Part shown: positions 11,144 to 21,727 of the stretch, in pieces | How positions within the stretch are numbered: position 1 is the stretch's first letter | Layout: each line of letters opens with the position of its first letter | DNA from: Echinococcus granulosus | Taxonomy: Eukaryota > Platyhelminthes > Cestoda > Cyclophyllidea > Taeniidae | NCBI RefSeq assembly: GCF_000524195.1 | Contig: NW_020170398.1 | Location: 494,102-558,101, forward strand | Direction: 5' to 3' | DNA length: 64,000 nucleotides | Translations under genes and position numbers: made by a program | The notes under the pieces: model-generated | The model's input: only the letters and a program-made list of their open reading frames with translations | What the model was told of the DNA's origin: nothing | The model's database searches: none

Positions 11144-14100
11144 TTATGTAAATAGACTCACCAGCCCACTGCTACCACGGCTGCTTGATTTTCGAGCATA
11201 GCCATTTTCAACTTCACCATCAACTGTAGGAGAAGAGGATGAAGGATTTAACAGGAAACACGAGGAACTACCGCACTCAACCATATTTGTCACATCCATT
11301 AGCGGACTCTCTTGTGAGGGAAAACCATGGGCCTGTCTGAACTCCGCCAAAAGCAGGCTGTGTTGTGCAGTGCGAGCCAAATTCTTGGGATAGGGCACAT
11401 CCTTTCGCAATGGAGTCAGTCCAGTGGGATTATAGCTATGAATGGTCTTGGCCAAATGACCTGACAACAGTGCAGGTAGACGGGGAACCAACGCGGTGGA
11501 TATGTTATCAAATTCCGGAATGTAATCATTGACAGCTGAAACAGCATCATCCACCTTGGTTAAAGACTCTCTCGCAGCAATTTTATTCTGATTCAGGCGG
11601 GTTTTGGATTCATCCACTGTGTGAATGAAGAATTCCGTGGATGCCACATTACAACCAGGTTTTATTTCTGAACCCAGAGACTGCCACTGGATGGATCCAT
11701 CGATGAGTTTCTTGCCGATGCCACCAACCGACGACATGCATTCATTGGCAGCCTGTGAGGTATCCTCGACCAGAGTGTCCAGTGCAGTTCCAGCATCCTG
11801 AATGCTGCTGCTCAGAGAGGAGAGATGCACTGTACAACTGTCAACATCGGGGGCAATGTTGGCGACAGAAGCAACCAGAGCCTCCTTGGCCGAGGAGATG
11901 GAACCGATCAGTTCGTTGGAGGTTCGGGTCAGCAGCTCTTTTTCAGTGTCGGCTACTAGCTTTATGTGGTCACGCTCCGCAGCCAAGCTTTCATCAATCT
12001 GACCCAAGGACAAAATTGTCACTTGAAGATAGGGTACAACATGCCACCCCGATTAAACGCGACGAGAATGGTTTTATTAAAATGCAAGTTGGTTTATTCA
12101 ATAAGATTTTTGAAAATTAAAAATAATCGGCTGAAAACGTTAATCCGTCAGAACTTAAAATATGTTTTTACATTGTCTATTTTACAGTGTCTTGTGTTTC
12201 ATCGTAAGAAATAATAGAAGCGATCCAATTACGCGCTTATGTTTCCCCGAATGACAGTCCTGCAAATTTTTGGAAAATTCTTTTAGACGTAAAGTATCCC
12301 CTCTGATAACACTGACCATTTATGAATTTTTGTGAAGAAACACTAGCATCATTAAGGTTCACGCTTAACAAATCGAATAAATTAAGTCGGTGAAAGACGA
12401 TCTTGATTGGCTGTTTTTTGCTTTAGTATTTTAGTATTTACATTATTTTAACTACCAGGATCAATAATTATGAGACTTTCCAATCAGATGAGATAAAATC
12501 GCCGAAAACGTATTCACGCACCTTTGTATAGGATTCCATGCGAGCCTCAGCGAGAACGGAGACACAGGATAAGGCTTTCTTATTATTAAAACAAAGGTCA
12601 GTGAATTTAGCATTATTTAATCCAGAAGCATTAAAAATAAGGGCTGCATGAGCCCAAAATAACACGAAAACTGCTACTCACTTGCAGGACCTCAACGAGA
12701 GCACGAGTCTCAGCCTCCTCAGCCTTGCGTCTTTCATTCAATTGAGCACACATCTTGCGATTTTCTTCCAGTTCAATATCATGCAGACGTACCCACGCCG
12801 CTGCTGAGTTGGAGAAAGCAACAGCTCTCTCTGTGAGATCTTCAAACACCTCAGCTCGGGCCTGGGCCTGAGGGAGTGATATCAATGGAATAGGAAAAGC
12901 CTCCGTTAGAACGCGTAAAAATCGTTGGATTTGAACAGAATGAAAAGATATAGTCGTATACGACCTTACAATACTGCGAACACCTCTTGAGCCTCCAGAT
13001 TCGGCATCAACGCTGGTATGAAAACACAAACGACTTTCAGCTCCACGGTATAAGCGGAGGCTAAAAGTCTCATCAAGTGCCCAGGGAAAACTACTAGCAC
13101 AGCACAAAACCTTGTGGCATTGTATGTTGCCTTTAAGTCAGAAACGCCAATATTCTTATATATGAGCATCCTACGCGGTGATAAAAAACACAAGCACAAA
13201 TGCAATGAAATTTTTTTTCCCCCAAACACTAAAAATGGTAAATTACTTCCGCCTGAAGTTGCTGGTGAATGGCATTGAGCTTGCTCTTCAATTCCGCGCC
13301 CAATTTATTGACCGTGTTGAGTGCTCGATTCATGGCGGTTTCGCGGAAATCGGTAATTGCTCGAACCTGATCGTTGACCATGTCCTCCACAATTTCGGCT
13401 AACTGTTTCAAATTCGCTGAGACAATAGTAGCCAGTGTAGAGGAGAGCTGACTCACCTCCCTCAGGGTATTTTCATTTGACACCTTCATTTGTCTACGGA
13501 ATTTGACTGTAATTGAATTGAAGACGGTAAAAAACGAATGACAAATGAGATTTGGAACAAAAGCGAGATGGTAACTTCTTACCCAATTCGGCAGCAAGCT
13601 TCCCAAGCTCAGATGAAATGTTTACCTTGAGTGAGGCGACTAAATCAAGCGGCTGTTTAAGGTTTTCAGTGAGCCAAATATCAGGTAGAGTCCTAATAGC
13701 GGAGCGGTTCTGCAAATCGAGAGATGCAAAACGATCAATCTTTTGTTGTAGGCCATTCAAATCAGCCTCGTAGACGGAAGCAACCGAGAGCAAATCTTTG
13801 GCTTGTCCGAAGAGCTTTTCCTCAGTATTTTGATGCTCTGAGCGCAAATAAGTCTCCTCCCGCAAGCGCCTCTCGGTCTTTTCCAAGCGGTAAATAGCAG
13901 ACCTCTGCAAATCAATATATCGACGTTAGTGACCGAAAACATTACATTGCATTATATAATACTGCAGTAATACACACCAATTCTTCAGCTGCTCTGCATA
14001 ACTCAGCATCCACACTTTCTTTGGCCTCTCTAATTTCACTCAATTCCTGCTGTGATAGTTCAAAATTCTTGACTGCAGACTCCAAATCAGATTCGAGAGT

Positions 14101-15741
14101 TTCCTTCCTACTTTCTAAATCACTGGAAATTGAGAAATAGGGTACTCCGAAAGAAGCATTAGAATTCAAGTGTGCCTGGTATGAGGTGGCAATCTTATCC
14201 ATTTGGTGAGTGTTGCACGGAAAATATGGATAAAACGAATAGGTAGATGTGATGACAATACGACAGAGAAAAAGTAATTAAAATGGAGTTAAAATAAAGA
14301 TATACAAGGACTCATGTTAGTTCGACGATCCCCTTGCAAACACGGCAACAAAAACTGAATGAGAAACAAATACTCATGTGAACCTACTCAATGCGTGCAC
14401 GCTGCTGTGTCAGTTGAAGAGTCATTGCCTGATAATTATCAGCATCAACAAAAATACCATTTTTCGAACGCGCAGCCTCAAGATCCCTACGCAGACGTTC
14501 CAATTCCTCATTGTATCCCTTAATCAATTGATTTTTATTCAGTTTTTGATTGATTTCTGGCCTATTTTGAATGTTTTTCGCTCGGTGTGCATAGTCAAGA
14601 GTTGAAATCGTTTCTTCCAATGACGAACTGCCTGGACCTATTGTTGCAATAATGGAAGTTTTCGTCTTCCCTCCTAGAGAGTCCTTGATTACTTAGTTGA
14701 AACTATGAAGCAAAACCTACTTGGAGAAGTCGGGTCAATTTGCTCTCTCGGTAAGGTATGTGGGGACTGTGATCGACGAGGCAAGTGATGACTCGACCCA
14801 GAGTGAGAAGACTTTGGTTAATGGATCCAGCTTCCCTAGCTCGTTTATCAAGTGCTCCAGATCGACCAATATTTTCGCTGCCGGCAAGATCGACAAGATT
14901 AAGCTTCCCAATTTTCAAAAAGACCTCGTCGTCATCAGGACACACTTCCTTAATATGAACCGTCACTGTGAACACCGTATGAGATCTGCTCGACTGCGCA
15001 TTGAGCTGCGTACTTGCCGTTTGCCGCCGCAGTAAACCTCTTTCCAATATTGTATATACCTCCTCTTTGTTATGAACAGCTACTTCACGAAGGCCTTTGA
15101 CGAGAACTGAGCCCTTTTTATTTGCATCATCGTACACAGCCAGCCGCACACAATCCTCACCGGAAGAAAGAAGATCAAAAAGTTCCTCGTTATAAAGTTC
15201 CAAAAAAGAGACACGCACAGAGAAATCGCAGCCCTAAAAGTAACTTCCCATACAGTACTTTGTTTACCATCATATCCAGGGTAGAGAATATCTGATTCAA
15301 GGCCCTCGGAACAATCCCAGCAGTTGGGTCAGTTTCCCAAGTATATCGTAAGGGGTCAGACCTTTCTCCAGTCATAGTAAACGTCTTTCCTGTCCCAGTT
15401 TGGCCATAGCTAAAAATTGCTCACCAAAACAAGTATTTACGCAAATATTGTGCAATTATACCCCTCAAGAACTTCAACGACAGTAGGGGCGACAATTTCC
15501 ATATAAATATCCTTCTGTCTGGATTGTGGACCAAATACACGATCAAATGCGTATGACCGGGACGAAGTTGACTTATCCTTCAACGTGATCCTCTGATCTT
15601 TACATGATTCGACAATGTTAAAATCTCCAATGCTACGCTCCCGTGTATTTAAAGGTCTGAAAAACTGATATTGCACCATCAGACTAACCGGCAACGAACG
15701 GCAACCCTAATATTCTGACGAGCTACCTTCTTATTCGACAT
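11144..15741 (-). CDS. KIF11: Kinesin-5 (Eg5/BimC), plus-end-directed mitotic motor, complete
   Basis: Homotetrameric motor that slides antiparallel spindle microtubules apart. Eleven exons join in phase to 1,014 residues (human Eg5 is about 1,050): 15741-15689, 15656-15441, 15409-15268, 15233-14721, 14683-14388, 14122-13978, 13904-13583, 13506-13247, 12867-12682, 12578-12522, 11998-11144. The start [20 protein letters not shown] has the normal short N-terminus. P-loop GQTGTGKT lies near residue 92, switch [12 protein letters not shown], switch [10 protein letters not shown], the motor end [15 protein letters not shown], and the neck [21 protein letters not shown] long coiled-coil stalk follows. 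The BimC box ([17 protein letters not shown], about residues 923-939) carries the TPxR/K Cdk1 site needed for spindle targeting. Introns 1-4 are 31-37 bp; later ones reach 523 bp. Exon 10 (19 codons) is the least certain. Confidence 0.96.
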
Positions 15742-16511
15742 AACCAGATTTCACAAACAGCGCTTACTTCAGTATGAGGCGCAACGGAAAACATATAAAC
15801 GAAAATTGTAGACATTGATTTTAGGTTTAAGAGCTGCGAAACACAATGAAAAACAGTTATTCGTATTTTCGTCTGCCGCGAGTAGGTAGTTATTGCTACT
15901 ATAGAACTTTGCAATGTCGCGCATCCATTCCTCACAAGAAAAGAAGACAGAATTAGACATATAATCATTGGTGACCCAGAAAAGAGCCTATTGACTACCG
16001 TCATGGCACAACGTGATAAACGGCATAGATGAGATACAATTCTGGAGCATTCAGTGGTCCTTTACCAAAACAATGAGTTTAAAAAGCGATCTAAGATTCA
16101 GTATGTCAATTTGTTGCTGTAAAGTCTCTTTAAAAATATAAGTTGTACACTACAAAACTTAGAGCACATGGGTTTTAAGCAGTCATTCGAGTGAGAATAT
16201 TTTAGAAAACCCACAAATAGTCCTAAATTAGAGTTTATAATTCAAATTTTAAACCTGCTTTTGGGAGTTCTACAGTATGAATTTAGCTTATTTTCCCTTA
16301 AAGCGCACGCCTTTAAATCTACAAAAGATTATAACTGGGACCTCTTTGAAGCCGTGATTCTGCGCACTTCCCTACCGAGAAAGAAGTGCTCTTTCGCTGG
16401 GCAAGACTCACCGGTATCCCCGCCCTGCTCCTAGTGTTCTTAGAACAACCTAATTGATTTAGTTTTGACATATTTATTAAAGAGAAATGATCGGGAGGAT
16501 AAGCACAGCGT
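15742..16511. other. Kinesin-5 5' flank
   Basis: AT-rich with no coding signal recognised. It should contain the kinesin-5 promoter. The right part may hold the remaining 3' portion (LTR side) of the gypsy remnant that starts at 16512, but no LTR boundary could be set. Confidence 0.4.
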
Positions 16512-16778
16512 TTAGGGAGGAGAGGAACCGCAATCATAAGCCTCCTCTTCGTAACCAACCGGCGGTGACCCTTTGCATGGTCTTGTCTTGTTATGGTAAA
16601 CGCTTACCGGCTGTGTACGCAGTCGTACGTTGAGGACGAGGTAGTTTGTAGGTGAGAGTGCCTTCACCACCCAAAATGGGTCCCTGCTCCATGGGTAATG
16701 GAATTTGCGGTGTGTTCCAGGTAAAGGAACCTGCCCGTAAATTTGCACTGAGTCGCCTTCTCGGTGGACGTTCGTCTG
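16512..16778 (-). mobile_element. Truncated Ty3/gypsy-type retrotransposon: integrase C-terminal tail
   Basis: An open minus-strand frame carries the characteristic C-terminal segment of a gypsy integrase: EGDSVQIYG, then THRKFHYPWSRDPFWVVKAL, NYLVLNVRLR, and HNKTRPCKGSPP. This matches the usual order (GDxVWLY, K-L-xxPWxGPYxVV, NYxI, VHxxRLKPY). The rest of pol is missing: the frame is cut at its 5' side where the foldback element begins near 16777. A dead fragment. Confidence 0.75.
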
Positions 16779-17322
16779 TGTAATACGATAGTGGTTTAGC
16801 CCTCGGTTCTGGTGAAACGCCACTTTTGTACTTCGAATTAGCCCCCTTGTACCTCGCTGGGTGGGCTGGTCTTTCGGGCCATGCCAATAGCCCAGACACC
16901 TTCTCCGTGCTGAATATATATATTCTGCCCGAGTATTGTGTCTTCTTTCGTCTTCAGGGGGTCCCGGGACGCTACATNNNNNNNNNNNNNNNNNNNNNNN
17001 NNNNNNNNNNNNNNNNNNNNNNNNNNNNNNNNNNNNNNNNNNNNNNNNNNNNNNNNNNNNNNNNNNNNNNNNNNNNNCTAGGATACATGTCTTTTAAGAT
17101 AGGATTCGCTTTCCGCTGCTACCAATGTAGCATCCCGAGACTTCCCTGAAGACAAAAGAGGACACAACACTGGGGCAGAATATGTATTCAGCCCAGGGAA
17201 GGTGTTTGCTCTGCTGCCGTGGGCCAGAGGCCAGCACACCCAGCGAGGTACGAGAACGCTAGTTAGGAGTGCAGAAGTGGCGCTCCACTAATACCGAGGG
17301 ATAAACCACCATCGTATTGCAC
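16777..17322. repeat. Foldback element, copy 2, with assembly gap at its apex
   Basis: The left end TGTAATACGATAGTGGTTTA and the reverse complement of the right end TGCAATACGATGGTGGTTTA differ at two positions over 20 bases. The left arm is near-identical to copy 1 (5438-5573 matches 16845-16976 with few changes). Right-arm sequence 17124-17322 is its inverted partner. Exactly 100 N occupy the middle (16978-17077), where a hairpin apex is expected. It abuts the gypsy integrase fragment on the left. Confidence 0.8.
16978..17077. other. Assembly gap (100 N)
   Basis: Exactly 100 N, the usual placeholder size. The true length is unknown. Confidence 0.98.
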
Positions 17323-18469
17323 TTTTCTATGCATTTTTCTATTTAAGCCCATGGGTCTTGTAGCAGCGTTATAGAAAGGTTAATCTCTAACACTTCTAAC
17401 AATTGGCTAGAATAAAAAAGTTAATTAAGAGGAGGCAGTAACTTCTATGCTTTTTATTTTCCATTTTAATTCTTCTCTTGGGCGTTAGTAGCAAGTCTTT
17501 GAATTGCTCATCATTTCTACAAGTTTCCGGGCTGCTTTGTAGAACTCTACGGGTGCATACGTTTTACATTTTTAATCTCTATTCAGTGCAATTTCCTGAG
17601 AAATTTTTAGGTTATTTATCGCTTTCCCTTTCAGCTCTTGTTTTGCCTTCTTTAAGAATGTGAAAAATTATATGCATCATGAATACACTATGCGCATTTT
17701 TTTACTACTTTGATATCAAAATTTTGGGTGGCTGCAAAGAACCAGGTGGTAAATTGTTCACTTTGTTTAGATCTTTTACCGCTGTGTCGCCTATTTAAGC
17801 TTGTTTTCTGCGTGTTATGCAGTGACCCCTTAGCCTGTCTACTGCTCGAGTAGTTTTATTGGCGTGCGTGAGCTGGGTCATTTTTACATAGGTTTCGATT
17901 TGTTCTGACTAAACTTTTGTCATTAAAAGTGTAAAAATTTCTTGCTGACCTCTTAAAAGGAGCTACATCTAGTGTACAGGAAGTAGAATCATCCGTGCCG
18001 AAAATATGCAATTAAGACGGGCAATATGTACCTATTTCCACCTGTATTTTGTTGATTTTACAGTTGTCTTGTAGAATTTCAAAAGGCAAACACCTCTGGT
18101 ACCGCCCTCTCCTCCCTAAAGTTGGAGCAGAGTTTTTATTCAGGCCCATTTGTGGTTGTTGTTGTTTTCTTGCGCCTTTGCATACCGAGTGATCTTTTGA
18201 TTATCAGGTCTATTTGGCAGGATCCGATCTCTCGCAATAACGTTCCCCTTACATATATTGAAGCATACGTTTATCAGCATGTATTCCGTTCCATTGAGGC
18301 TTGGTTCAGTCTTTGGTGTGTGCGTGTCTGTGATTGTTTGTATTACGCCCTTGAATTGTTTGTGATGGAATTCCAATTTGTTGAGGCATGTCTCTACATT
18401 CCAGGGTGTTTTACGAATGCTTATTGAAGGCTTAATATGGTCTTCACAACTGAGTTAATTCATTTTAGA
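17323..18469. other. UBL5 5' flank
   Basis: T/G-rich spacer, no coding sequence recognised. It ends with cattttag one base before the UBL5 ATG. Confidence 0.45.
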
Positions 18470-18691
18470 ATGATTGAGATAACAGCAAACGATCGTCTGG
18501 GGAAGAAGGTGCGGGTAAAGTGCAACCCCACTGACACCATTGCGGATTTGAAGAAGCTGATAGCCGCCCAAACAGGAACGAAGTGGGATCGGATCATTCT
18601 CAAAAAGTGGTATAACGTTTACAAGGATCCTGTCACATTGGCGGATTACGAAATCAAGGATGGGATGAATTTGGAACTTTATTATAAATAA
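18470..18691 (+). CDS. UBL5: Ubiquitin-like protein 5 (UBL5/Hub1), complete single exon
   Basis: A 73-residue ubiquitin fold that binds spliceosome components (Snu66, Prp38 class) non-covalently and affects splice-site choice. The whole sequence is near-canonical: [20 protein letters not shown], then [39 protein letters not shown], and [10 protein letters not shown]. The family's di-tyrosine end (YYK) replaces the ubiquitin di-glycine and is intact. The start follows a splice-acceptor-like TTTTAG by one base, so the mRNA is probably spliced (cis or trans) right before the ATG. An upstream in-frame ATG (18437) lies before that acceptor and is unlikely to be used. Length equals that of other animals. 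Confidence 0.97.
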   Translation: MIEITANDRLGKKVRVKCNPTDTIADLKKLIAAQTGTKWDRIILKKWYNVYKDPVTLADYEIKDGMNLELYYK

Positions 18692-18692
18692 A
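18687..18692 (+). terminator. Polyadenylation signal overlapping the UBL5 stop codon
   Basis: AATAAA contains the TAA stop codon (18689-18691). If used, the 3'UTR is only about 20 nt, and the next acceptor-like site follows immediately. Confidence 0.5.
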
Positions 18693-18724
18693 TCTACTCG
18701 TTTTCTGTGTTCTGTTTGTTCAGA

Positions 18725-18744
18725 TGCAGACGAAAATGGTGAGG
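18725..18744 (+). CDS. Candidate first exon of a gene downstream of UBL5
   Basis: A pyrimidine-rich acceptor (ctgtttgttcag) is followed directly by ATG, seven codons (MQTKMV and part of an R codon) and a strong donor (GAG|gtaagt). It sits 33 bp after the UBL5 stop, the spacing expected of a trans-spliced polycistron. No second exon was found in the next 2.9 kb, so this may be chance. Confidence 0.3.
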
Positions 18745-21660
18745 TAAGTCACACATTGCTTCTGCCGCACAGTTTTATGGGGGTTTTCCTTCTGCACTGG
18801 TAAAATTTGGATCTCATCACAACCTAATTCGTACATCGCGACGTGTATGACCCGGACGTTCTGATTTGTCATATTTGACAGTACTGCCTTGAGGGTTTTT
18901 TGGGATTCTACGGAGTGACGGTTGGTTTTTGGTTCTCGGGTCTTTAGTCGTCTTCACCCGTCAGAGTGTTCTGCAAAAACTCAGTGCTGCGGTGGTGGGT
19001 TATTTTCTGACGGAATTTCGGTGTTTACCTTGGAAGCCTCCTGTTCAGGTCGGTTGCTAGTTTGATCTGTAAGTGTATCAGATGTTTAAAACGGGGATAA
19101 GTGTTGATTTGGGGTGTTGTCGTAACGGCCCCGAGTCAGGTTGATCACTGCTTTCAACGTCTGTGTCTTCCCTGAATATGCCACAGTTTGTGTGCTTCTG
19201 AACGGGGCACTCTTTTCGATGTTCGAAGGAACTCATCATGTCATCGAGGTGGGAACCGAATTGAGCAAAACTGGGGGATTTGCGGTTTTCTTACAATTTA
19301 GGGTATTGCTATTGTTATAGCTTGGCATTTGTTCTGTTGGAATCACAGTGCGCTTATGCAGGAAATGTATTGTTTTGTTGTTTTAAGGAGCATACGGGGC
19401 GTACGAGAGCAAAATATCCTAGTTAGATTGGCGATCATTCGGAGAGTGGCATTGTGCACTAATTAACAAACAGCAGTACAGCCAAACTCGTCCTTTACAA
19501 CTGCTTAAAATGATTTCAAATATGAGAGTTTGTACTTACAATCATATAAAATACTCCCTGCTTTATTTTATCGACTGTTAAGACTGACTGTCAGAGTGCT
19601 GACACAACTTACGCTTCGCTATTTTAAGTACTCTGACCTGGCAAATTATTAAGATTTTAGATGTCCTTACCCCACGTAAATGCGGTGAATGCAGCACAGA
19701 TATAATAACGACATCTAAAGTTATGACTTTTTTAAAAAAGGCAAAATTAATGTTGCGGAAACAGGGCGTCTTGTATTACATCAAGTCAGCATCATTAGAA
19801 TACTTCCTTAATAAAACTCAAGGCCGATGGATTTGAAAAGGAGCAATACCCATGACAAATACGAGTAGGCTGAAGTTACTAGAACTAATGCCATTTATCT
19901 GCTTAAGATTACTTCGGTGCAGTAAGGGTTAATCTGAATAAGCTATTCAGATTGTGCTCCCATTTCATTGGGTGTTGCCATTGTCATGTGGTCAGTCGAG
20001 TAGTGCCACGATGCATCTCCCGCACCATTTCGGTACCTACTAGGATTTCTAGCGTCTTGTTGGAATACGCAGTGCTAGATTTGAGAAATTAACTACGTAT
20101 CATAGAGCTTGAACGGATGATCCCTGACCAGAAACACGCTTCTCTTAGCAATATTAGGTTCAGAAACAGAATTTCCAACACTTAATAGTGAGGTAATACA
20201 AATTGCACGATTCGTGGTTATTTCGGAACATTGAAAAGTAGCTTGCTTTGAAGTCGTTTGCCATTTCATCTATCACTTTAACATCAAACCCTGTTTTTCT
20301 CTTAACAGCTATCCCTAAAGCACCTGATGGTTACTTTTCTACTTTGGGAACCGGAATTCGCAGAGTGAGGTGCGATACACCCCAAGACGGAAACGAAGAT
20401 GGTACGATGATAGTAAATGCTGTAATTTTAGTTGGGATTTTCGAGTATGACGACATTTGAGGGGTGAGCTGCACAGAGGAGGATCTCATACAAGAATTGG
20501 TGCTAAAACTGGAGGATGTCCCATAGCAACCCTAATCTGTATCCTGGCGGCTTTCAGTAGAGGCACCTGTCTAAATGGCAGCCCCAAGGGAGGAAGTAAC
20601 ATGTCTTTAACGTGTTCATAGTTAAATCACGGGCATTTTATAAGGAGGTATCTTTAATTATGCTAAGCGGAAAAGGTGGGAAAACATTAACTGGGGTATC
20701 AATAGCCACCACAAATTCAGCCATTTCCAGAGACACCTTCTTTCTTTGACTTTCAATTGTGTGTGATGCAGCCAACGAAATAGCGATTATTCATTTAGAC
20801 CAGACTCGCCCACCGCTGCCACTAACGTTACGCTGGAAATATTCCCAAAACCATGGTAAAGAATATCTTTAATAGGAGTTTAATTTTTAACCCGAAGATG
20901 AGTAGCGAGGCCATGAATTTGGAGGACACGTCATGAAACTGCTTAACTAAGTAGTAAAAACAAGTATTGTTTTACTTCAGTGCAAAAAGTTGCCTATTTT
21001 CCTGATGAAACTACGCCTCGGATGCTACAATCATCATTTAGCTTATCTTATGTTACACCATCTGGTGATATAAGTAATCAGAACGCGACTTCTTAAATCA
21101 CCAACGAAAATAATTTGCCTCCCTCAGATACTTCCTGATTCGCTTTTTAAACTGTCTCCAATGTACTAGTTTAGTGATATAATCACTACCCAATTTATTC
21201 ACCGTTTTATGAAAACCAAAAAATAGTAATAGAAGAACAAATGTCAGCCCACAAAGTTAAAATTAAACCCTGGGATCTAAAAATTAGTTACAAATCTGAG
21301 CAAAATTAACGAAGTTGCGCTTCCACACGACCTCCAGTTGATTAACTCGAGAAATGGCGACAGGTGCAGGACGATCGAATATACTTCAGCAGTCACAAAA
21401 TATCATTTTGTGGAAAATCAAAAAAATAAAAAACAAATAAAAGAGACGGTAGTAATGCAAGCGTTCTCCCCATTTTGACGTGAGGCGAACCAACGCACCC
21501 AACCCCCGGACCTATAAGGCCACAGTCGCACCATAACCATTGCTACGACCTTGAAGTTAGTCGTAAACGCACCAATGGGAGAGGAGCACGTACCCTAGTG
21601 GCTGCCTTCAATCACTGCCGTCACGACTTGCTATTTAAATGCATTTGTAGCCGTCTCTTT
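18745..21660. other. 2.9 kb without recognised gene between UBL5 and lipin
   Basis: The first 700 bp are T/G-rich like other 3' flanks; the rest is AT-rich. Short frames exist (for example 20248-20460, with a possible acceptor inside) but none has recognisable protein features. Confidence 0.45.
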
Positions 21661-21664
21661 CTCT

Positions 21665-21708
21665 GCATGTGTGCATGTGTGTGTATGCATGTGTGTATAT
21701 GTTTATGC
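21665..21708 (+). repeat. TG/TA microsatellite just upstream of lipin start
   Basis: Alternating purine-pyrimidine tract (tgtgtgtatgcatgtgtgta type) ending 20 bp before the lipin ATG at 21728. The frame is open through it, giving a spurious Cys/Val-rich extension. Confidence 0.85.
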
Positions 21709-21727
21709 GATTCGGAGTGGCGTGAAA

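Noticed and set aside
18122..18427. 101-codon plus-strand hydrophobic frame upstream of UBL5
   Set aside because: Hydrophobicity follows from T-rich sequence; no conserved features; interrupted before UBL5.
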